NCBI RefSeq assembly: GCF_017753665.1
Contig: NZ_CP072524.1
Span: 682,001 to 746,000 of the forward strand
From: Neisseria sicca
Lineage (GTDB): Bacteria; Pseudomonadota; Gammaproteobacteria; Burkholderiales; Neisseriaceae
DNA length: 64,000 bases
Reading direction: 5' to 3'
In this document: positions 18,141-27,009 of the stretch, one piece after another
Layout: the number at the start of each line of letters is the position of its first letter
Numbering within the stretch: the stretch's first letter is position 1
The notes under the pieces: generated by a model
The model's database searches: none
Told to the model about the DNA's origin: nothing
Seen by the model: only the letters and a program-made list of their open reading frames with translations
Position numbers and translations under genes: made by a program

Positions 18141-18846
18141 TTTTCTTGCTTCGCTGCCGTTTATGACGGAAACACGCGCCGACATGATTGTCAGCGCGTT
18201 TTTGCCTATGGTCAAAGCCGGTTTTATGGTGTCGCTGCCGCTGGCGGTGGCATCGTTCCTGATCGGGATGGTGATCGCCATCGCCGTGGCTTTGGTGCGG
18301 ATTATGCCTGCGGGCGGCATCGTGCGGAAAATCCTGCTGAAACTGGTGGAAACTTATATTTCTATCATCAGGGGGACGCCGCTGTTGGTGCAGCTTGTGA
18401 TTGTGTTTTACGGGCTGCCGTCCGTCGGCATTTTCATCGATCCGATTCCTGCCGCCATCATCGGCTTCTCGCTTAATGTCGGCGCATACGCTTCCGAAAC
18501 CATACGCGCGGCGATTTTATCCGTGCCGAAAGGGCAGTGGGAGGCGGGTTTCTCCATCGGCATGACCTATATGCAGACTTTCCGCCGCATCGTCGCGCCG
18601 CAGGCATTCCGCGTCGCCGTGCCGCCTTTGAGCAACGAGTTTATCGGCTTGTTTAAAAACACCTCGCTCGCGGCGGTGGTAACGGTAACGGAATTGTTCC
18701 GCGTCGCTCAGGAAACGGCAAACCGTACCTACGACTTCCTGCCCGTCTATATCGAAGCCGCTTTGGTTTACTGGTGTTTCTGCAAAGTGCTGTTCCTGAT
18801 TCAGGCGCGCTTGGAAAAACGCTTCGACCGCTATGTCGCCAAATAA
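18130..18846 (+). CDS. Amino acid ABC transporter permease
   Basis: 238 residues of the HisM/GlnP type with five or so membrane helices and the EAA loop (about residues 135-155: QWEAGFSIGMTYMQTFRRI...). A GTG start at 18130 overlaps the preceding gene by 11 bp, with GGAAAAG about 7 nt upstream. An ATG at 18163 is an alternative that would remove 11 residues. Only one permease gene is present, so it should work as a homodimer. Confidence 0.92.
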   Translation: MLNNFLASLPFMTETRADMIVSAFLPMVKAGFMVSLPLAVASFLIGMVIAIAVALVRIMPAGGIVRKILLKLVETYISIIRGTPLLVQLVIVFYGLPSVGIFIDPIPAAIIGFSLNVGAYASETIRAAILSVPKGQWEAGFSIGMTYMQTFRRIVAPQAFRVAVPPLSNEFIGLFKNTSLAAVVTVTELFRVAQETANRTYDFLPVYIEAALVYWCFCKVLFLIQARLEKRFDRYVAK

Positions 18847-18855
18847 GGGAAAGCC

Positions 18856-19623
18856 ATGATTAAAATTCGCAATATCCGCAAAACCTTCGGCGAAAACACC
18901 ATTTTGCGCGGCATCGATTTGGATGTGGGCAAAGGGCAGGTGGTCGTCATCCTCGGACCTTCCGGCTCGGGCAAAACGACGTTTTTACGCTGCTTAAACG
19001 CGCTGGAAATGCCAGAAGACGGGCAAATCGAGTTCGACAACGAGCGACCGCTGAAAATCGATTTTTCCAAAAAAACGACAAAGCACGACATTTTGGCTCT
19101 GCGCCGCAAATCCGGCATGGTGTTCCAACAATACAACCTTTTCCCGCACAAAACCGCGTTGGAAAACGTGATGGAGGGTCCGGTTGCCGTACAAGGCAAA
19201 CCTGCTGCCCAAGCGCGCGAAGAAGCGCTGAAATTGCTGGAAAAAGTCGGCTTGGGCGACAAGGTTAACCTTTATCCCTACCAGCTTTCCGGCGGTCAGC
19301 AGCAGCGCGTCGGCATCGCCCGCGCATTGGCGATTCAGCCCGAGCTGATGTTGTTTGACGAACCCACTTCCGCGCTCGATCCTGAATTGGTGCAAGACGT
19401 ATTGAACGCCATGAAAGAATTGGCGCAAGAAGGTTGGACGATGGTCGTCGTGACCCACGAAATCAAGTTTGCGTTGGAAGTCGCCACTACCGTCGTCGTC
19501 ATGGACGGCGGCGTCATTGTAGAGCAGGGCAGTCCGAAAGAATTGTTCGAACACCCTAAACACGAACGCACGCAGAAATTCCTGCGGCAAATCCGTAAAG
19601 ATTCGGCGGATTATCGACATTAA
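18856..19623 (+). CDS. Amino acid ABC transporter ATP-binding protein
   Basis: 255 residues. Walker A GPSGSGKTT, Q-loop FQQYNLFPHKTALENV, signature LSGGQQQRVGIARAL, Walker B LMLFDEPTSALDPE and the switch histidine in VVTHE are all intact. This is the GlnQ/HisP-type ATPase that drives the importer encoded by the two preceding genes, from which it is separated by 9 bp. Confidence 0.94.
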   Translation: MIKIRNIRKTFGENTILRGIDLDVGKGQVVVILGPSGSGKTTFLRCLNALEMPEDGQIEFDNERPLKIDFSKKTTKHDILALRRKSGMVFQQYNLFPHKTALENVMEGPVAVQGKPAAQAREEALKLLEKVGLGDKVNLYPYQLSGGQQQRVGIARALAIQPELMLFDEPTSALDPELVQDVLNAMKELAQEGWTMVVVTHEIKFALEVATTVVVMDGGVIVEQGSPKELFEHPKHERTQKFLRQIRKDSADYRH

Positions 19624-19639
19624 GCCGTTTCGTTACATC

Positions 19640-19710
19640 AAAGGTCGTCTGAAAACAGGCATAGTGAGTTTCGTTAACACTATTCGCCGTTTTCAGACGA
19701 CCTTTTTTCC
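19640..19710 (+). terminator. Long-loop paired-DUS terminator of the importer operon
   Basis: A 17-bp perfect stem flanks a loop of about 32 nt containing TAGTGAGTTTCGTTAACACTA; it ends in TTTTTT. Confidence 0.75.
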
Positions 19711-19756
19711 ATCATGGATTCACGTTGAAGCGCTACGGCATCAACGGACGGCGACA

Positions 19757-19913
19757 TATAGTGGATTAACTTTAAACCAGTACGGCGTTGCCTCGCCTTA
19801 GCTCAAAGAGAACGATTCTCTAAGGTGCTGAAGCACCAAGTGAATCGGTTCCGTACTATTTGTACTGTCTGCGGCTTCGTCGCCTTGTCCTGATTTAAAT
19901 TTAATCCACTATA
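19757..19913. repeat. Correia repeat enclosed element, long form (157 bp)
   Basis: Standard ends and core plus the internal block with two small hairpins (AGAGAACGATTCTCT and GGTGCTGAAGCACC) that carries the IHF-site region in long Correia copies. Confidence 0.95.
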
Positions 19914-19915
19914 AT
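19885..19915 (+). promoter_or_regulatory. Possible promoter formed by a Correia element end
   Basis: TTGTCC at 19885-19890 inside the element and TATAAT at 19910-19915, completed by the two bases next to the element, with 19 bp between. It points at yheS, 57 bp away. Correia ends are known to create promoters this way. Confidence 0.5.
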
Positions 19916-19971
19916 GCTGTTTTCGCTATAAAATACCGCCTTTCCCATTTTTCCGCCCGTCCCTTACCATC

Positions 19972-21894
19972 ATGATTGAAATCAAGAACCTCACCCTGCA
20001 ACGCGGTTTGAAAGTCCTGCTCGACAAAGCCAACGCCACCGTCAATCCCGGTCAGCGCGTCGGTTTGATCGGTAAAAACGGGACGGGCAAATCCAGCCTG
20101 TTTGCCTTAATCAAGGGTGAAATCACTCAGGATGGCGGCGATGTCTCGATTCCGAAAAATTGGCGGATTGCTTCCGTTTCCCAAGAAACCCCCGACTTGG
20201 ACATCTCCGCGTTGGACTACGTTTTGCAGGGCGATGCCGAGTTGCAGGCTTTTCAGACGACCTTGGCGCAGGCGGAAGCGCAAAATGACGGCATGAAACA
20301 GGCGGAATATCATGCCAAATTGGAAGAAATCGACGCTTATACTGCGCCGGCCCGTGCGGCGAAATTGTTGAACGGACTCGGTTTTTCACAAGAAGAACAC
20401 AGCCGTCCCGTCAAATCCTTTTCCGGCGGCTGGCGTATGCGCCTGAACCTTGCGCAAGCCTTGATTTGCCGCGCCGATCTGCTCTTACTTGACGAACCGA
20501 CCAACCACTTGGATTTGGAAACCGTTTTGTGGCTGGAAAACCATCTTGCCTCTTTACCCTGCACGCAAATCATCATTTCCCACGACCGCGATTTTCTCAA
20601 TGCGGCCACCACTCAAACTATTGAATTGTCGCAGCAAAAACTCACGCAATACGGCGGCAATTACGATTTTTACCAAACCGAACGTGCGCAGCGTCTCGCG
20701 CAGCAACAAGCTGCTTATGTCAAACAGCAGGCGCAAATCAAACATCTGCAATCGTTTATCGACCGCTTCAAAGCCAAAGCCACCAAAGCCGTTCAAGCGC
20801 AAAGCCGCATGAAGGCATTGGCGAAGCTCGAGCGCATCGCTCCCGCGCATCTGGACAGCGAGTTTTCCTTCGAGTTTTACAATCCCGACCATCTGCCCAA
20901 TCCCTTGCTGAAGCTGGAACACGCTGATTTGGGGTACGAAGGCAAAACCGTCCTGCACAACATTACCCTGTCGCTGGAAAGCGGTGCCCGCTACGGGCTA
21001 TTGGGTGTTAACGGCAGCGGTAAATCTACGTTTATCAAAGCCTTGGCAGGAAAAATTGATTTGCTCTCCGGCAGCATCATCCGTTCCGAAAAACTCAATA
21101 TCGGTTATTTTGCCCAACACCAACTCGATACCATCCGCGCTGACCAAAGCCCTGTTTGGCACATTCAACAGCTTTCTCCCGAAGTGCGCGAACAAGAAAT
21201 CCGAAATTTCCTCGGCGGCTTCAACTTTGTCGGCGACATGGCGTTGCAGAAAACCGAACCTTTTTCCGGCGGAGAAAAAGCCCGCCTCGCCCTCGCCATG
21301 ATTATCTGGCAAAAGCCAAATCTGCTGCTGCTTGACGAGCCGACCAACCATTTGGATTTGGATATGCGCCACGCCTTGACGCTCGCGTTGCAAAGTTTCC
21401 AAGGCGCCTTAATCGTCGTGTCGCACGACCGCAGCCTGCTCGAAGCGACTACCGACAGCTTCCTCCTGATTGACAAAGGTCGTCTGAAAAACTTTGACGG
21501 CGATTTAAACGATTATCGTCAATGGCGGTTGGCGCAAGAAAACGCCACAGCAGCGCCTGCGGCTTCCGCACAAAGCCAAAACCGCAAAGACACCAAGCGT
21601 ATCGAAGCGCAAATCCGTCAAGAAAAAGCCCGACGCGGTAAGCCGATACAACAGAAAATCGACAAAGCCGAAAAAGAAATGGCGCAGCTTTCTGAAATTC
21701 AAACGGTATGTGAAGCATTTTTGGCACAAGAAGAAGCCTATTCGGACGAAAATAAAACAAAATTACAACAAACACTCACACAGTTAACAGAAATTAAAGT
21801 AAAATTAACACAAATAGAAGAAAACTGGCTTTTGTGGCAAGAAGAGCTGGAGCAAATCCTGACGGAAATCGACGAAGAATTTACACAACTATAA
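19972..21894 (+). CDS. yheS: ABC-F family ATPase, YheS type
   Basis: 640 residues with two ABC domains. Walker A GKNGTGKSS (near residue 35) and GVNGSGKST, signatures SGGWRMRLNLAQAL and SGGEKARLALAM, and DEPTNHLDLE/DLD boxes are present. The inter-domain linker DRFKAKATKAVQAQSRMK and a C-terminal coiled coil (about 540-640) match YheS by length and sequence. ABC-F factors act on stalled ribosomes. This is the second ABC-F gene in the window. A Correia element directly upstream may supply its promoter. The C-terminal 60 codons are noticeably more A-rich than the rest. Confidence 0.92.
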   Translation: MIEIKNLTLQRGLKVLLDKANATVNPGQRVGLIGKNGTGKSSLFALIKGEITQDGGDVSIPKNWRIASVSQETPDLDISALDYVLQGDAELQAFQTTLAQAEAQNDGMKQAEYHAKLEEIDAYTAPARAAKLLNGLGFSQEEHSRPVKSFSGGWRMRLNLAQALICRADLLLLDEPTNHLDLETVLWLENHLASLPCTQIIISHDRDFLNAATTQTIELSQQKLTQYGGNYDFYQTERAQRLAQQQAAYVKQQAQIKHLQSFIDRFKAKATKAVQAQSRMKALAKLERIAPAHLDSEFSFEFYNPDHLPNPLLKLEHADLGYEGKTVLHNITLSLESGARYGLLGVNGSGKSTFIKALAGKIDLLSGSIIRSEKLNIGYFAQHQLDTIRADQSPVWHIQQLSPEVREQEIRNFLGGFNFVGDMALQKTEPFSGGEKARLALAMIIWQKPNLLLLDEPTNHLDLDMRHALTLALQSFQGALIVVSHDRSLLEATTDSFLLIDKGRLKNFDGDLNDYRQWRLAQENATAAPAASAQSQNRKDTKRIEAQIRQEKARRGKPIQQKIDKAEKEMAQLSEIQTVCEAFLAQEEAYSDENKTKLQQTLTQLTEIKVKLTQIEENWLLWQEELEQILTEIDEEFTQL

Positions 21895-22027
21895 ATATCC
21901 CGTTGCCCGAGTTTCCGTATCTGCCTTCAGAAGCTGATAAAAATATAGTTTGGCATAGTGATTTAATATTGCCGGACTGCATAAAAACAAAAATAGGTCG
22001 ACTGAAAACTCAAACTACGGAAAACAT

Positions 22028-22396
22028 ATGCGTTCACGAATCAAGCAAGGAGCACTCATCGTTGCATCCTCCCTCATTTTGGGCTTATCCCTTCACACTG
22101 CAGCAGCCGTCTTCAGTTGCCATTCAGGCAATAGTAAAACCTATACATCCGAACCTTCGGGAAACTGCACAGGTGCAGACCTGCCCAAAATCAGCAGCCA
22201 TCAAGGTGGCGCATACCGTCTGAAAATCAACAAATTAAGCAGCGATACCGAAGAAAAAGCAGCCAGACCCAAAAAGACGCGTTCAAAAGAAAAATCGCGG
22301 GAAAAAGCGCAAGAGCAAGATGCAAAGAGCAAAAACGCCAAATCACGCGCCAAAAAATCGGATAAAGCCGCACAAACGTCGTCTGAAAACGAGTGA
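22028..22396 (+). CDS. Small secreted DUF4124-like basic protein
   Basis: 122 residues. Signal peptide to about residue 26 (SLHTAAA), a short domain VFSCHSGNSKTYTSEPSGNC, then ADLPKI and a Lys/Arg/Ser-rich tail (residues 70-122) that is probably disordered. The first half closely resembles the next gene (both have PSGNC and ADLP). Likely periplasmic or exported; function unknown. The last codons are a DUS (SSENE). Confidence 0.7.
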   Translation: MRSRIKQGALIVASSLILGLSLHTAAAVFSCHSGNSKTYTSEPSGNCTGADLPKISSHQGGAYRLKINKLSSDTEEKAARPKKTRSKEKSREKAQEQDAKSKNAKSRAKKSDKAAQTSSENE

Positions 22397-22462
22397 AGCA
22401 GTTTTCACTAAAACGAATAAGACGGTTTGCACAGTTTCAGCTTTAAAAGCCAGCCGTCCTAT

Positions 22463-22491
22463 TTGAGAGAATAAGCCAGGATTGTTATACT
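22463..22491 (+). promoter_or_regulatory. Sigma-70-like promoter
   Basis: TTGAGA at 22463-22468, 17-bp spacer, TATACT at 22486-22491; about 58 bp before the start of the following secreted-protein gene. Confidence 0.6.
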
Positions 22492-22549
22492 ATTACATTT
22501 GAATACAATATTTATCGAACAATTACTTATTTCACATTACGACATTACC

Positions 22550-23101
22550 ATGAAACAATCACTCTACGCATTGGCAGCTTCATTATTGATGCTTCCCGCC
22601 GTATCCGGCGCACAAGCCTCCCCCAAGATCTATACCTGTACAGTCAACGGCGAAGTTGTCTATACTTCCCGCCCATCGGGAAATTGCCATTCGGCAGATT
22701 TACCGACCATAGGCAAATACAGCAGCTCGCGCTACGACGCTCCTGCTTTTGAAATGTCGGAACCTGCTGCTGAAGCTCCGTCGAAACGAGCCGGTAACGC
22801 AAAACCCGCCCCTAAAAATCCCGCTAAGGCAAATCCCGCGCCTGCGCCCATTCGTCCTGCTCCTGAAGTTGCTGCAACGCCTGCGCCCAAGTCTTCCGGC
22901 AGCACTAGCCGCCGTTCGATTTTGGAAACGGAATTGAGCAACGAACGTAAAGCGTTGGGTGAAGCGCAAAAATCTCTGGCTCAAGCCCGCGTAGCCAAAG
23001 GCGGTCATGTCAACCAACAGGAAATCACCAGTCTGCAAAGCGCGGTGCTCGACCGCCAACAAAACATCCAAGCCCTGCAAAGGGAATTGGGGCGAATGTG
23101 A
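22550..23101 (+). CDS. Secreted DUF4124-like protein with coiled-coil tail
   Basis: 183 residues. Signal peptide (cut near SGAQAS), DUF4124-like segment KIYTCTVNGEVVYTSRPSGNC, a long Ala/Pro/Lys linker (about 75-135), and a C-terminal helical stretch (about 137-183) resembling the tail of the gene at 2.2 kb. The start is set at the ATG beginning the signal peptide, preceded by its own promoter-like sequence. Function unknown; probably envelope-associated. Confidence 0.75.
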   Translation: MKQSLYALAASLLMLPAVSGAQASPKIYTCTVNGEVVYTSRPSGNCHSADLPTIGKYSSSRYDAPAFEMSEPAAEAPSKRAGNAKPAPKNPAKANPAPAPIRPAPEVAATPAPKSSGSTSRRSILETELSNERKALGEAQKSLAQARVAKGGHVNQQEITSLQSAVLDRQQNIQALQRELGRM

Positions 23102-23195
23102 TAATTTAGATAACCGGGTAGAAGCTTTAAACTAAATATAAGAAGGACATTACACTTGTCCTAAATGAAGTTCTATGAAATAAATCCACGAACAC

Positions 23196-23241
23196 AAAAG
23201 GTCGTCTGAAAACGGATTTTTCGGTTTTCAGACGACCTTTT
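23196..23241. terminator. Paired-DUS terminator between convergent genes
   Basis: An 18-bp perfect stem (AAAAGGTCGTCTGAAAAC and complement). It can serve both the secreted-protein gene and folE2. Confidence 0.8.
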
Positions 23242-23257
23242 CGATTTTTTTGCTTAT

Positions 23258-24031
23258 TTAAGGATACGCAATATAGGCGTAAGCCGAGTGGTTGTGTATT
23301 GACTCGAAGTTTTCGCTCTCGACGATGAAGCTTTCGATGCGTCCGTCGGCAATCAGCGCGGTGGCTACGTCGCGCACCATGTCTTCCACGAATTTCGGGT
23401 TTTCATAGGCTTTTTCGGTAACGTATTTTTCATCGGGGCGTTTGAGCAGGCCGTAGAGCTGGCAGCTTGCCTGCGCTTCGACGCAGTCGATGATTTCCTC
23501 GATACCGACTTCGGCGTTGGCGGTCAGGCTGACGGTAACGTGCGAACGTTGGTTGTGCGCGCCGTATTGCGAGATTTCTTTGGAACACGGACACAAAGAG
23601 GTCACGGGCACCATCACTTTCAAATTATGGCTGTATGCGCCGTTTTTGATTTCGCCCGTCAGGGTAACGTCGTAGTCGAGCAGGGATTGGATGCCGGAAA
23701 CAGGGGCGGATTTTTTGCGGAAGAAGGGGAAGGAAACGCTGATTTTGCCGGAATGGGAGTCTAAAAGCGCAACCATTTCGGCAGTCAGTTTGTGCAGCCT
23801 GTCGAAATCCAAAGCCTCGGTTTGTTGCTCCATCAATGCCACGAAGCGCGACATATGTGTGCCTTTTTGGTCGGCGGGCAGGAAAACCGTCATGGTTAGG
23901 CGGGCGACGGTGGATTGGCTGCCTTCGGCGGTATTTAAAGTAATCGGGAAGCGAAGGTCTTTGATACCGACCTGGTTAATCGGCAGATTGCGTAAATCGC
24001 GGCTGGATTGCACGTCTGCAATGGCGTTCAT
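23258..24031 (-). CDS. folE2: GTP cyclohydrolase FolE2 (GCYH-IB)
   Basis: 257 residues, the full length of neisserial FolE2. It converts GTP to dihydroneopterin triphosphate, the first step of folate synthesis. The active-site cysteine region is PVTSLCPCSKEISQYGAHNQRSHV; the C-terminal ESENFESIHNHSAYAY is also diagnostic. FolE2 can use metals other than zinc, unlike FolE, and is often the isoform used in zinc shortage. The ATG at 24031 starts the conserved MNAIADVQSSRDLRN; an in-frame start 20 codons earlier is not supported. It is transcribed divergently from the PLP enzyme next door; I could not identify a Zur site with confidence. Confidence 0.95.
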   Translation of the reverse strand: MNAIADVQSSRDLRNLPINQVGIKDLRFPITLNTAEGSQSTVARLTMTVFLPADQKGTHMSRFVALMEQQTEALDFDRLHKLTAEMVALLDSHSGKISVSFPFFRKKSAPVSGIQSLLDYDVTLTGEIKNGAYSHNLKVMVPVTSLCPCSKEISQYGAHNQRSHVTVSLTANAEVGIEEIIDCVEAQASCQLYGLLKRPDEKYVTEKAYENPKFVEDMVRDVATALIADGRIESFIVESENFESIHNHSAYAYIAYP

Positions 24032-24146
24032 GCGTTGTTTGTCCTTAATTGTCGGATTGCTGGGATGTGTGTCGTTTGGAAACGGATTCATGCCGTCCGT
24101 TTTGCAAATGCGAGATTATATCACTTGCAAACCGTGTCCGCATTGA

Positions 24147-24176
24147 TTGTTTCTATTTTTCGGATAGTGATAAAAT
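24147..24176 (+). promoter_or_regulatory. Candidate promoter of the transsulfuration gene
   Basis: TTGTTT at 24147-24152, 18 bp, TAAAAT at 24171-24176, about 37 bp before the start codon. Confidence 0.35.
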
Positions 24177-24212
24177 CCTGAATTATTCATATCTTTACAA
24201 GGTTGAGCCGAG

Positions 24213-25370
24213 ATGAAATTCGCCACCAAAGTCATCCATTCCAGCTACGATTGCGACGAACACAACCGCGCGCTGATGCCGCCGATTTATCAGAACAGTA
24301 TGTTCGCGCTGCACGAAATCGGCGAGCAGGTTCCCTACCGCTATTCGCGCCTGAGCAATCCGACCCGTCAGGTTTTGGAAGACACGGTTGCCGATTTGGA
24401 ACGCGGGGCGGCGGGTTTTGCCTTTTCCAGCGGTATGGCGGGCATCGATGCCGTGTGGCGCACATTCCTGCGTCCGGGCGATACCATCGTTGCCGTGGCC
24501 GACATTTACGGCGGCGCGTATGACTTGCTGGTTGACGTATATAAAGCGTGGGGCGTGAACGTCGTTTTTGCCGATTTGGGCAACCCCGACCGCTTGGACG
24601 AGTTGCTTGCCGCGCACAATGTGAAACTGGTTTGGCTGGAAACCCCGTCCAATCCGCTATTGAGATTGGTGGACATCAAAGCGCTTGCCGCCAAAGCCCA
24701 CGCCGCCGGGGCATTGGTCGGCATCGACAACACCTTCGCCACGCCGTATCTGCAACAGCCGCTGGAGATGGGCTGCGACATCGTGTTCCACTCCGCTACC
24801 AAATATCTTTGCGGACACTCCGACGTATTGATGGGCATCGTCGCCGTCAAAACCAAAGAACTGGCGAAACCGCTGCACGACATGATGGTGCATGCCGGCG
24901 CGATTGCCGGCCCGATGGACTGCTGGCTGGTGTTGCGCGGCATCAAAACGCTCGCCTTGCGCATGGAGGCGCACTGCAAAAACGCGCTTGACATCGCCCG
25001 CCGCCTTGAAGCCCATCCCGCCGTGGAAAAAGTGTTCTATCCCGGACTGCCGTCTCACGAACATTACGAACTGGCGAAAACCCAAATGCCCAAAGGCATA
25101 GGCGGCGTGGTAACGGTTTACCTCAAAAACGATACGCGCGAAGCGGCAAACAGCGTGATTAAAAACATGGATATGGTCAAAATGGCGTCCAGCCTCGGCG
25201 GTGTCGAAAGTCTGGTCAACCATTGCTATTCCCAGTCCCACAGCGGCGTGCCGCATGATGTGAAAATGGAAATGGGCATCAAAGTCGGCCTGCTGCGTTT
25301 CTCCATCGGTATCGAAGACGCAGATGATATTTGGAACGATATTTCCAAAGCTTTGGATACGACGCTGTAA
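24213..25370 (+). CDS. Cys/Met metabolism PLP-dependent enzyme (cystathionine gamma-synthase/beta-lyase type)
   Basis: 385 residues, complete fold-type I PLP enzyme. The Schiff-base lysine is in HSATKYLCGHSD. YRYSRLSNPTRQVLE, the SSGMAGIDAV phosphate region and SLGGVESLVNHCYSQSH define the Cys/Met metabolism family. It acts in transsulfuration between cysteine, cystathionine and homocysteine; whether synthase or lyase cannot be settled from motifs alone. A relative, metY, lies at 56.4-57.7 kb. The RBS is a weak GAG just before the ATG. Confidence 0.88.
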   Translation: MKFATKVIHSSYDCDEHNRALMPPIYQNSMFALHEIGEQVPYRYSRLSNPTRQVLEDTVADLERGAAGFAFSSGMAGIDAVWRTFLRPGDTIVAVADIYGGAYDLLVDVYKAWGVNVVFADLGNPDRLDELLAAHNVKLVWLETPSNPLLRLVDIKALAAKAHAAGALVGIDNTFATPYLQQPLEMGCDIVFHSATKYLCGHSDVLMGIVAVKTKELAKPLHDMMVHAGAIAGPMDCWLVLRGIKTLALRMEAHCKNALDIARRLEAHPAVEKVFYPGLPSHEHYELAKTQMPKGIGGVVTVYLKNDTREAANSVIKNMDMVKMASSLGGVESLVNHCYSQSHSGVPHDVKMEMGIKVGLLRFSIGIEDADDIWNDISKALDTTL

Positions 25371-25373
25371 GAT

Positions 25374-25433
25374 AAAGAGGTCGTCTGAAAAGTGCGTAGC
25401 GGGTTTTGCTAAAGCGGTTTCAGACGACCTTTT
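25374..25433 (+). terminator. Long-loop paired-DUS terminator
   Basis: Uptake words 27 nt apart form a stem of about 14 bp. The loop carries GTAGCGGGTTTTGCTAAAGCGG. Confidence 0.7.
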
Positions 25434-25462
25434 AGCTGACCCCACGTTAGAAAGGCAAAATC

Positions 25463-25921
25463 ATGAAAACCCTGATCCCCACCCTTATGACCGCAATCAT
25501 TCTGACCGCCTGTACTTCGCCTGCTGAAAAACCGCAGCAGTCCCAACCTGTCACGTCGTCTGAAAAACCATCCGAACCGCGTCAAGCGTCAACGTCGGCT
25601 TTGGCGGCGAAATGGTTTGTGGTTTCTTTCGACAAATTCACCGAAAAAGATTTGGCGGGCAGAACGGCTTTTTTGGATTTGAGCAAAATGCCCAAGGCGC
25701 ATGGCAAGATGGGTTGTAATCATTTAATGCTTCAAGCAAAAGAAGTCGGTTCGGGCAAAATCAATTTCGGTCCGATTGCGACGTCGATGATGTTGTGTGA
25801 AGACATGAAGCTGGAAGAGGCTTTCTTGAACATGAGAAGCGTGTGGAACTATCGTTTCGACGGCGCTGATTTGATTTTGGAGCAAAACGGCAAAACCATG
25901 CGCCTGCGCCGTCAGCCGTAA
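25463..25921 (+). CDS. META-domain lipoprotein
   Basis: 152 residues. Lipobox LTAC at about residues 14-17, a short Ser/Pro/Gln spacer (containing a DUS, SSEKPSE), then a META/HslJ-like domain: WFVVSFDKF, KMGCNHLMLQ, INFGPIATSMMLCED and LEEAFLNMRSVWNYRFDGADLIL. META domains occur in envelope stress and heat-shock-associated proteins such as HslJ; exact role unknown. AAAGG lies about 9 nt before the ATG. A long Correia element follows closely. Confidence 0.82.
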   Translation: MKTLIPTLMTAIILTACTSPAEKPQQSQPVTSSEKPSEPRQASTSALAAKWFVVSFDKFTEKDLAGRTAFLDLSKMPKAHGKMGCNHLMLQAKEVGSGKINFGPIATSMMLCEDMKLEEAFLNMRSVWNYRFDGADLILEQNGKTMRLRRQP

Positions 25922-25932
25922 ATTTTGAGTTT

Positions 25933-26089
25933 TATAGTGGATTAACTTTAAACCAGTACGGCGTTGCCTCGCCTTAGCTCAAAGAGAACGATTCTCTAAG
26001 GTGCTGAAGCACCAAGTGAATCGGTTCCGTACTATCTGTACTGTCTGCGGCTTCGTCGCCTTATCCTGATTTAAATTTGATCCACTATA
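25933..26089. repeat. Correia repeat enclosed element, long form (157 bp)
   Basis: Same structure as the 19.8-kb copy with both internal hairpins; the right end reads TTTGATCCACTATA (one change). Confidence 0.95.
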
Positions 26090-26098
26090 GTTCGGCTT

Positions 26099-26143
26099 AA
26101 AGGTCGTCTGAAAACCGGACAACCAGGTTTTCAGACGACCTTT
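26099..26143. repeat. Paired DUS upstream of fpr
   Basis: Inverted uptake words with an 18-bp perfect stem ending CCTTT, directly after the Correia element. TATAAT at 26159-26164 just beyond it is a possible -10 for fpr. Confidence 0.75.
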
Positions 26144-26203
26144 CGCCAAGCGAACGGGTATAATATCTCCTGTTTCCATCCCGCACACACAAGGATCCCC
26201 ATT

Positions 26204-26983
26204 ATGGCAGCCTCGCCCGAAGCAAAGTTCACCGAAGAAAAAATCCTGTGGATCAAACACCATACGCCCAAACTGATGACTTTTGCCATCAGCCGCCCTG
26301 AATCCTACCGCTTCTCGGCAGGACAGTTTTCGCGGCTCGGGTTTCGCGACGGCGAAGGCTTTATCTGGCGCGCGTATTCCGTCGTGTCCGCCGAATACGC
26401 CGACACGCTTGAATATTTTGCCGTTTTGATCGAAGGCGGCCCCATGTCCGCGCGATTTGCCGTGATGAAAGAGGGCGACACCATACTGCTCGACAAAACC
26501 GCTACGGGCTTCCTCCTGCCCGAACGCTTCCCCGACGGCAAGGACTTGGTCATGCTCTGCACCGGTTCGGGCATCGCGCCTTTCCTTTCCATCATCGAGC
26601 AGCCCGAAATCTGGCAGCGTTTCGAACGCTTGATTTTGGCGCACTCGGTTTCTTTCGCCGATGAACTGATTTTCAGACGACGTGTTGAAGCGTTGAAAGA
26701 CCATCCGCTGATTGGCGAATATTTCCACAAATTCCGCTTCGTCCCCATTACCACGCGCGAGGAAACCGAAGGCGCGTTGAGCGGCAAGCGCATTCCCGAG
26801 CTGCTGAAAGACGGCAGCCTCGAAACATACGCGGGATTCAAGTTCACCAAAGCGGATACGCGCTTTATGGTCTGCGGCAATCCCGCCATGGTCAAAGACA
26901 CATTCCAAGCCCTGATGGACTTGGGCTTCGCCATGCACCGCAACCGCATCCCCGGCGAAATCATGATGGAAAACGGGTTTTAA
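26204..26983 (+). CDS. fpr: Ferredoxin/flavodoxin-NADP+ reductase
   Basis: 259 residues, the bacterial FPR type. FAD-binding motif RAYSVVS near residue 56, NADP-binding CTGSGIAPFLSI near 118, MVCGNPAM near 222. It passes electrons between NADPH and ferredoxin or flavodoxin, and is linked to oxidative stress and Fe-S repair in other Proteobacteria. The reading frame is complete, with AAGGAT before the ATG. An uptake word is embedded near residue 160 (LIFRRR). hflX starts 26 bp downstream. Confidence 0.93.
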   Translation: MAASPEAKFTEEKILWIKHHTPKLMTFAISRPESYRFSAGQFSRLGFRDGEGFIWRAYSVVSAEYADTLEYFAVLIEGGPMSARFAVMKEGDTILLDKTATGFLLPERFPDGKDLVMLCTGSGIAPFLSIIEQPEIWQRFERLILAHSVSFADELIFRRRVEALKDHPLIGEYFHKFRFVPITTREETEGALSGKRIPELLKDGSLETYAGFKFTKADTRFMVCGNPAMVKDTFQALMDLGFAMHRNRIPGEIMMENGF

Positions 26984-27009
26984 GCCCTTTGAAAAAGAAA
27001 GGATTTTCC

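Noticed and set aside
24105..24135. Possible Zur operator upstream of folE2
   Set aside because: GAGATTATATCACTT is only vaguely palindromic and does not match a Zur consensus well enough.
25979..26938. A minus-strand frame of 319 codons through the Correia element and fpr
   Set aside because: It crosses a repeat element, a DUS hairpin and a well-supported gene on the other strand.
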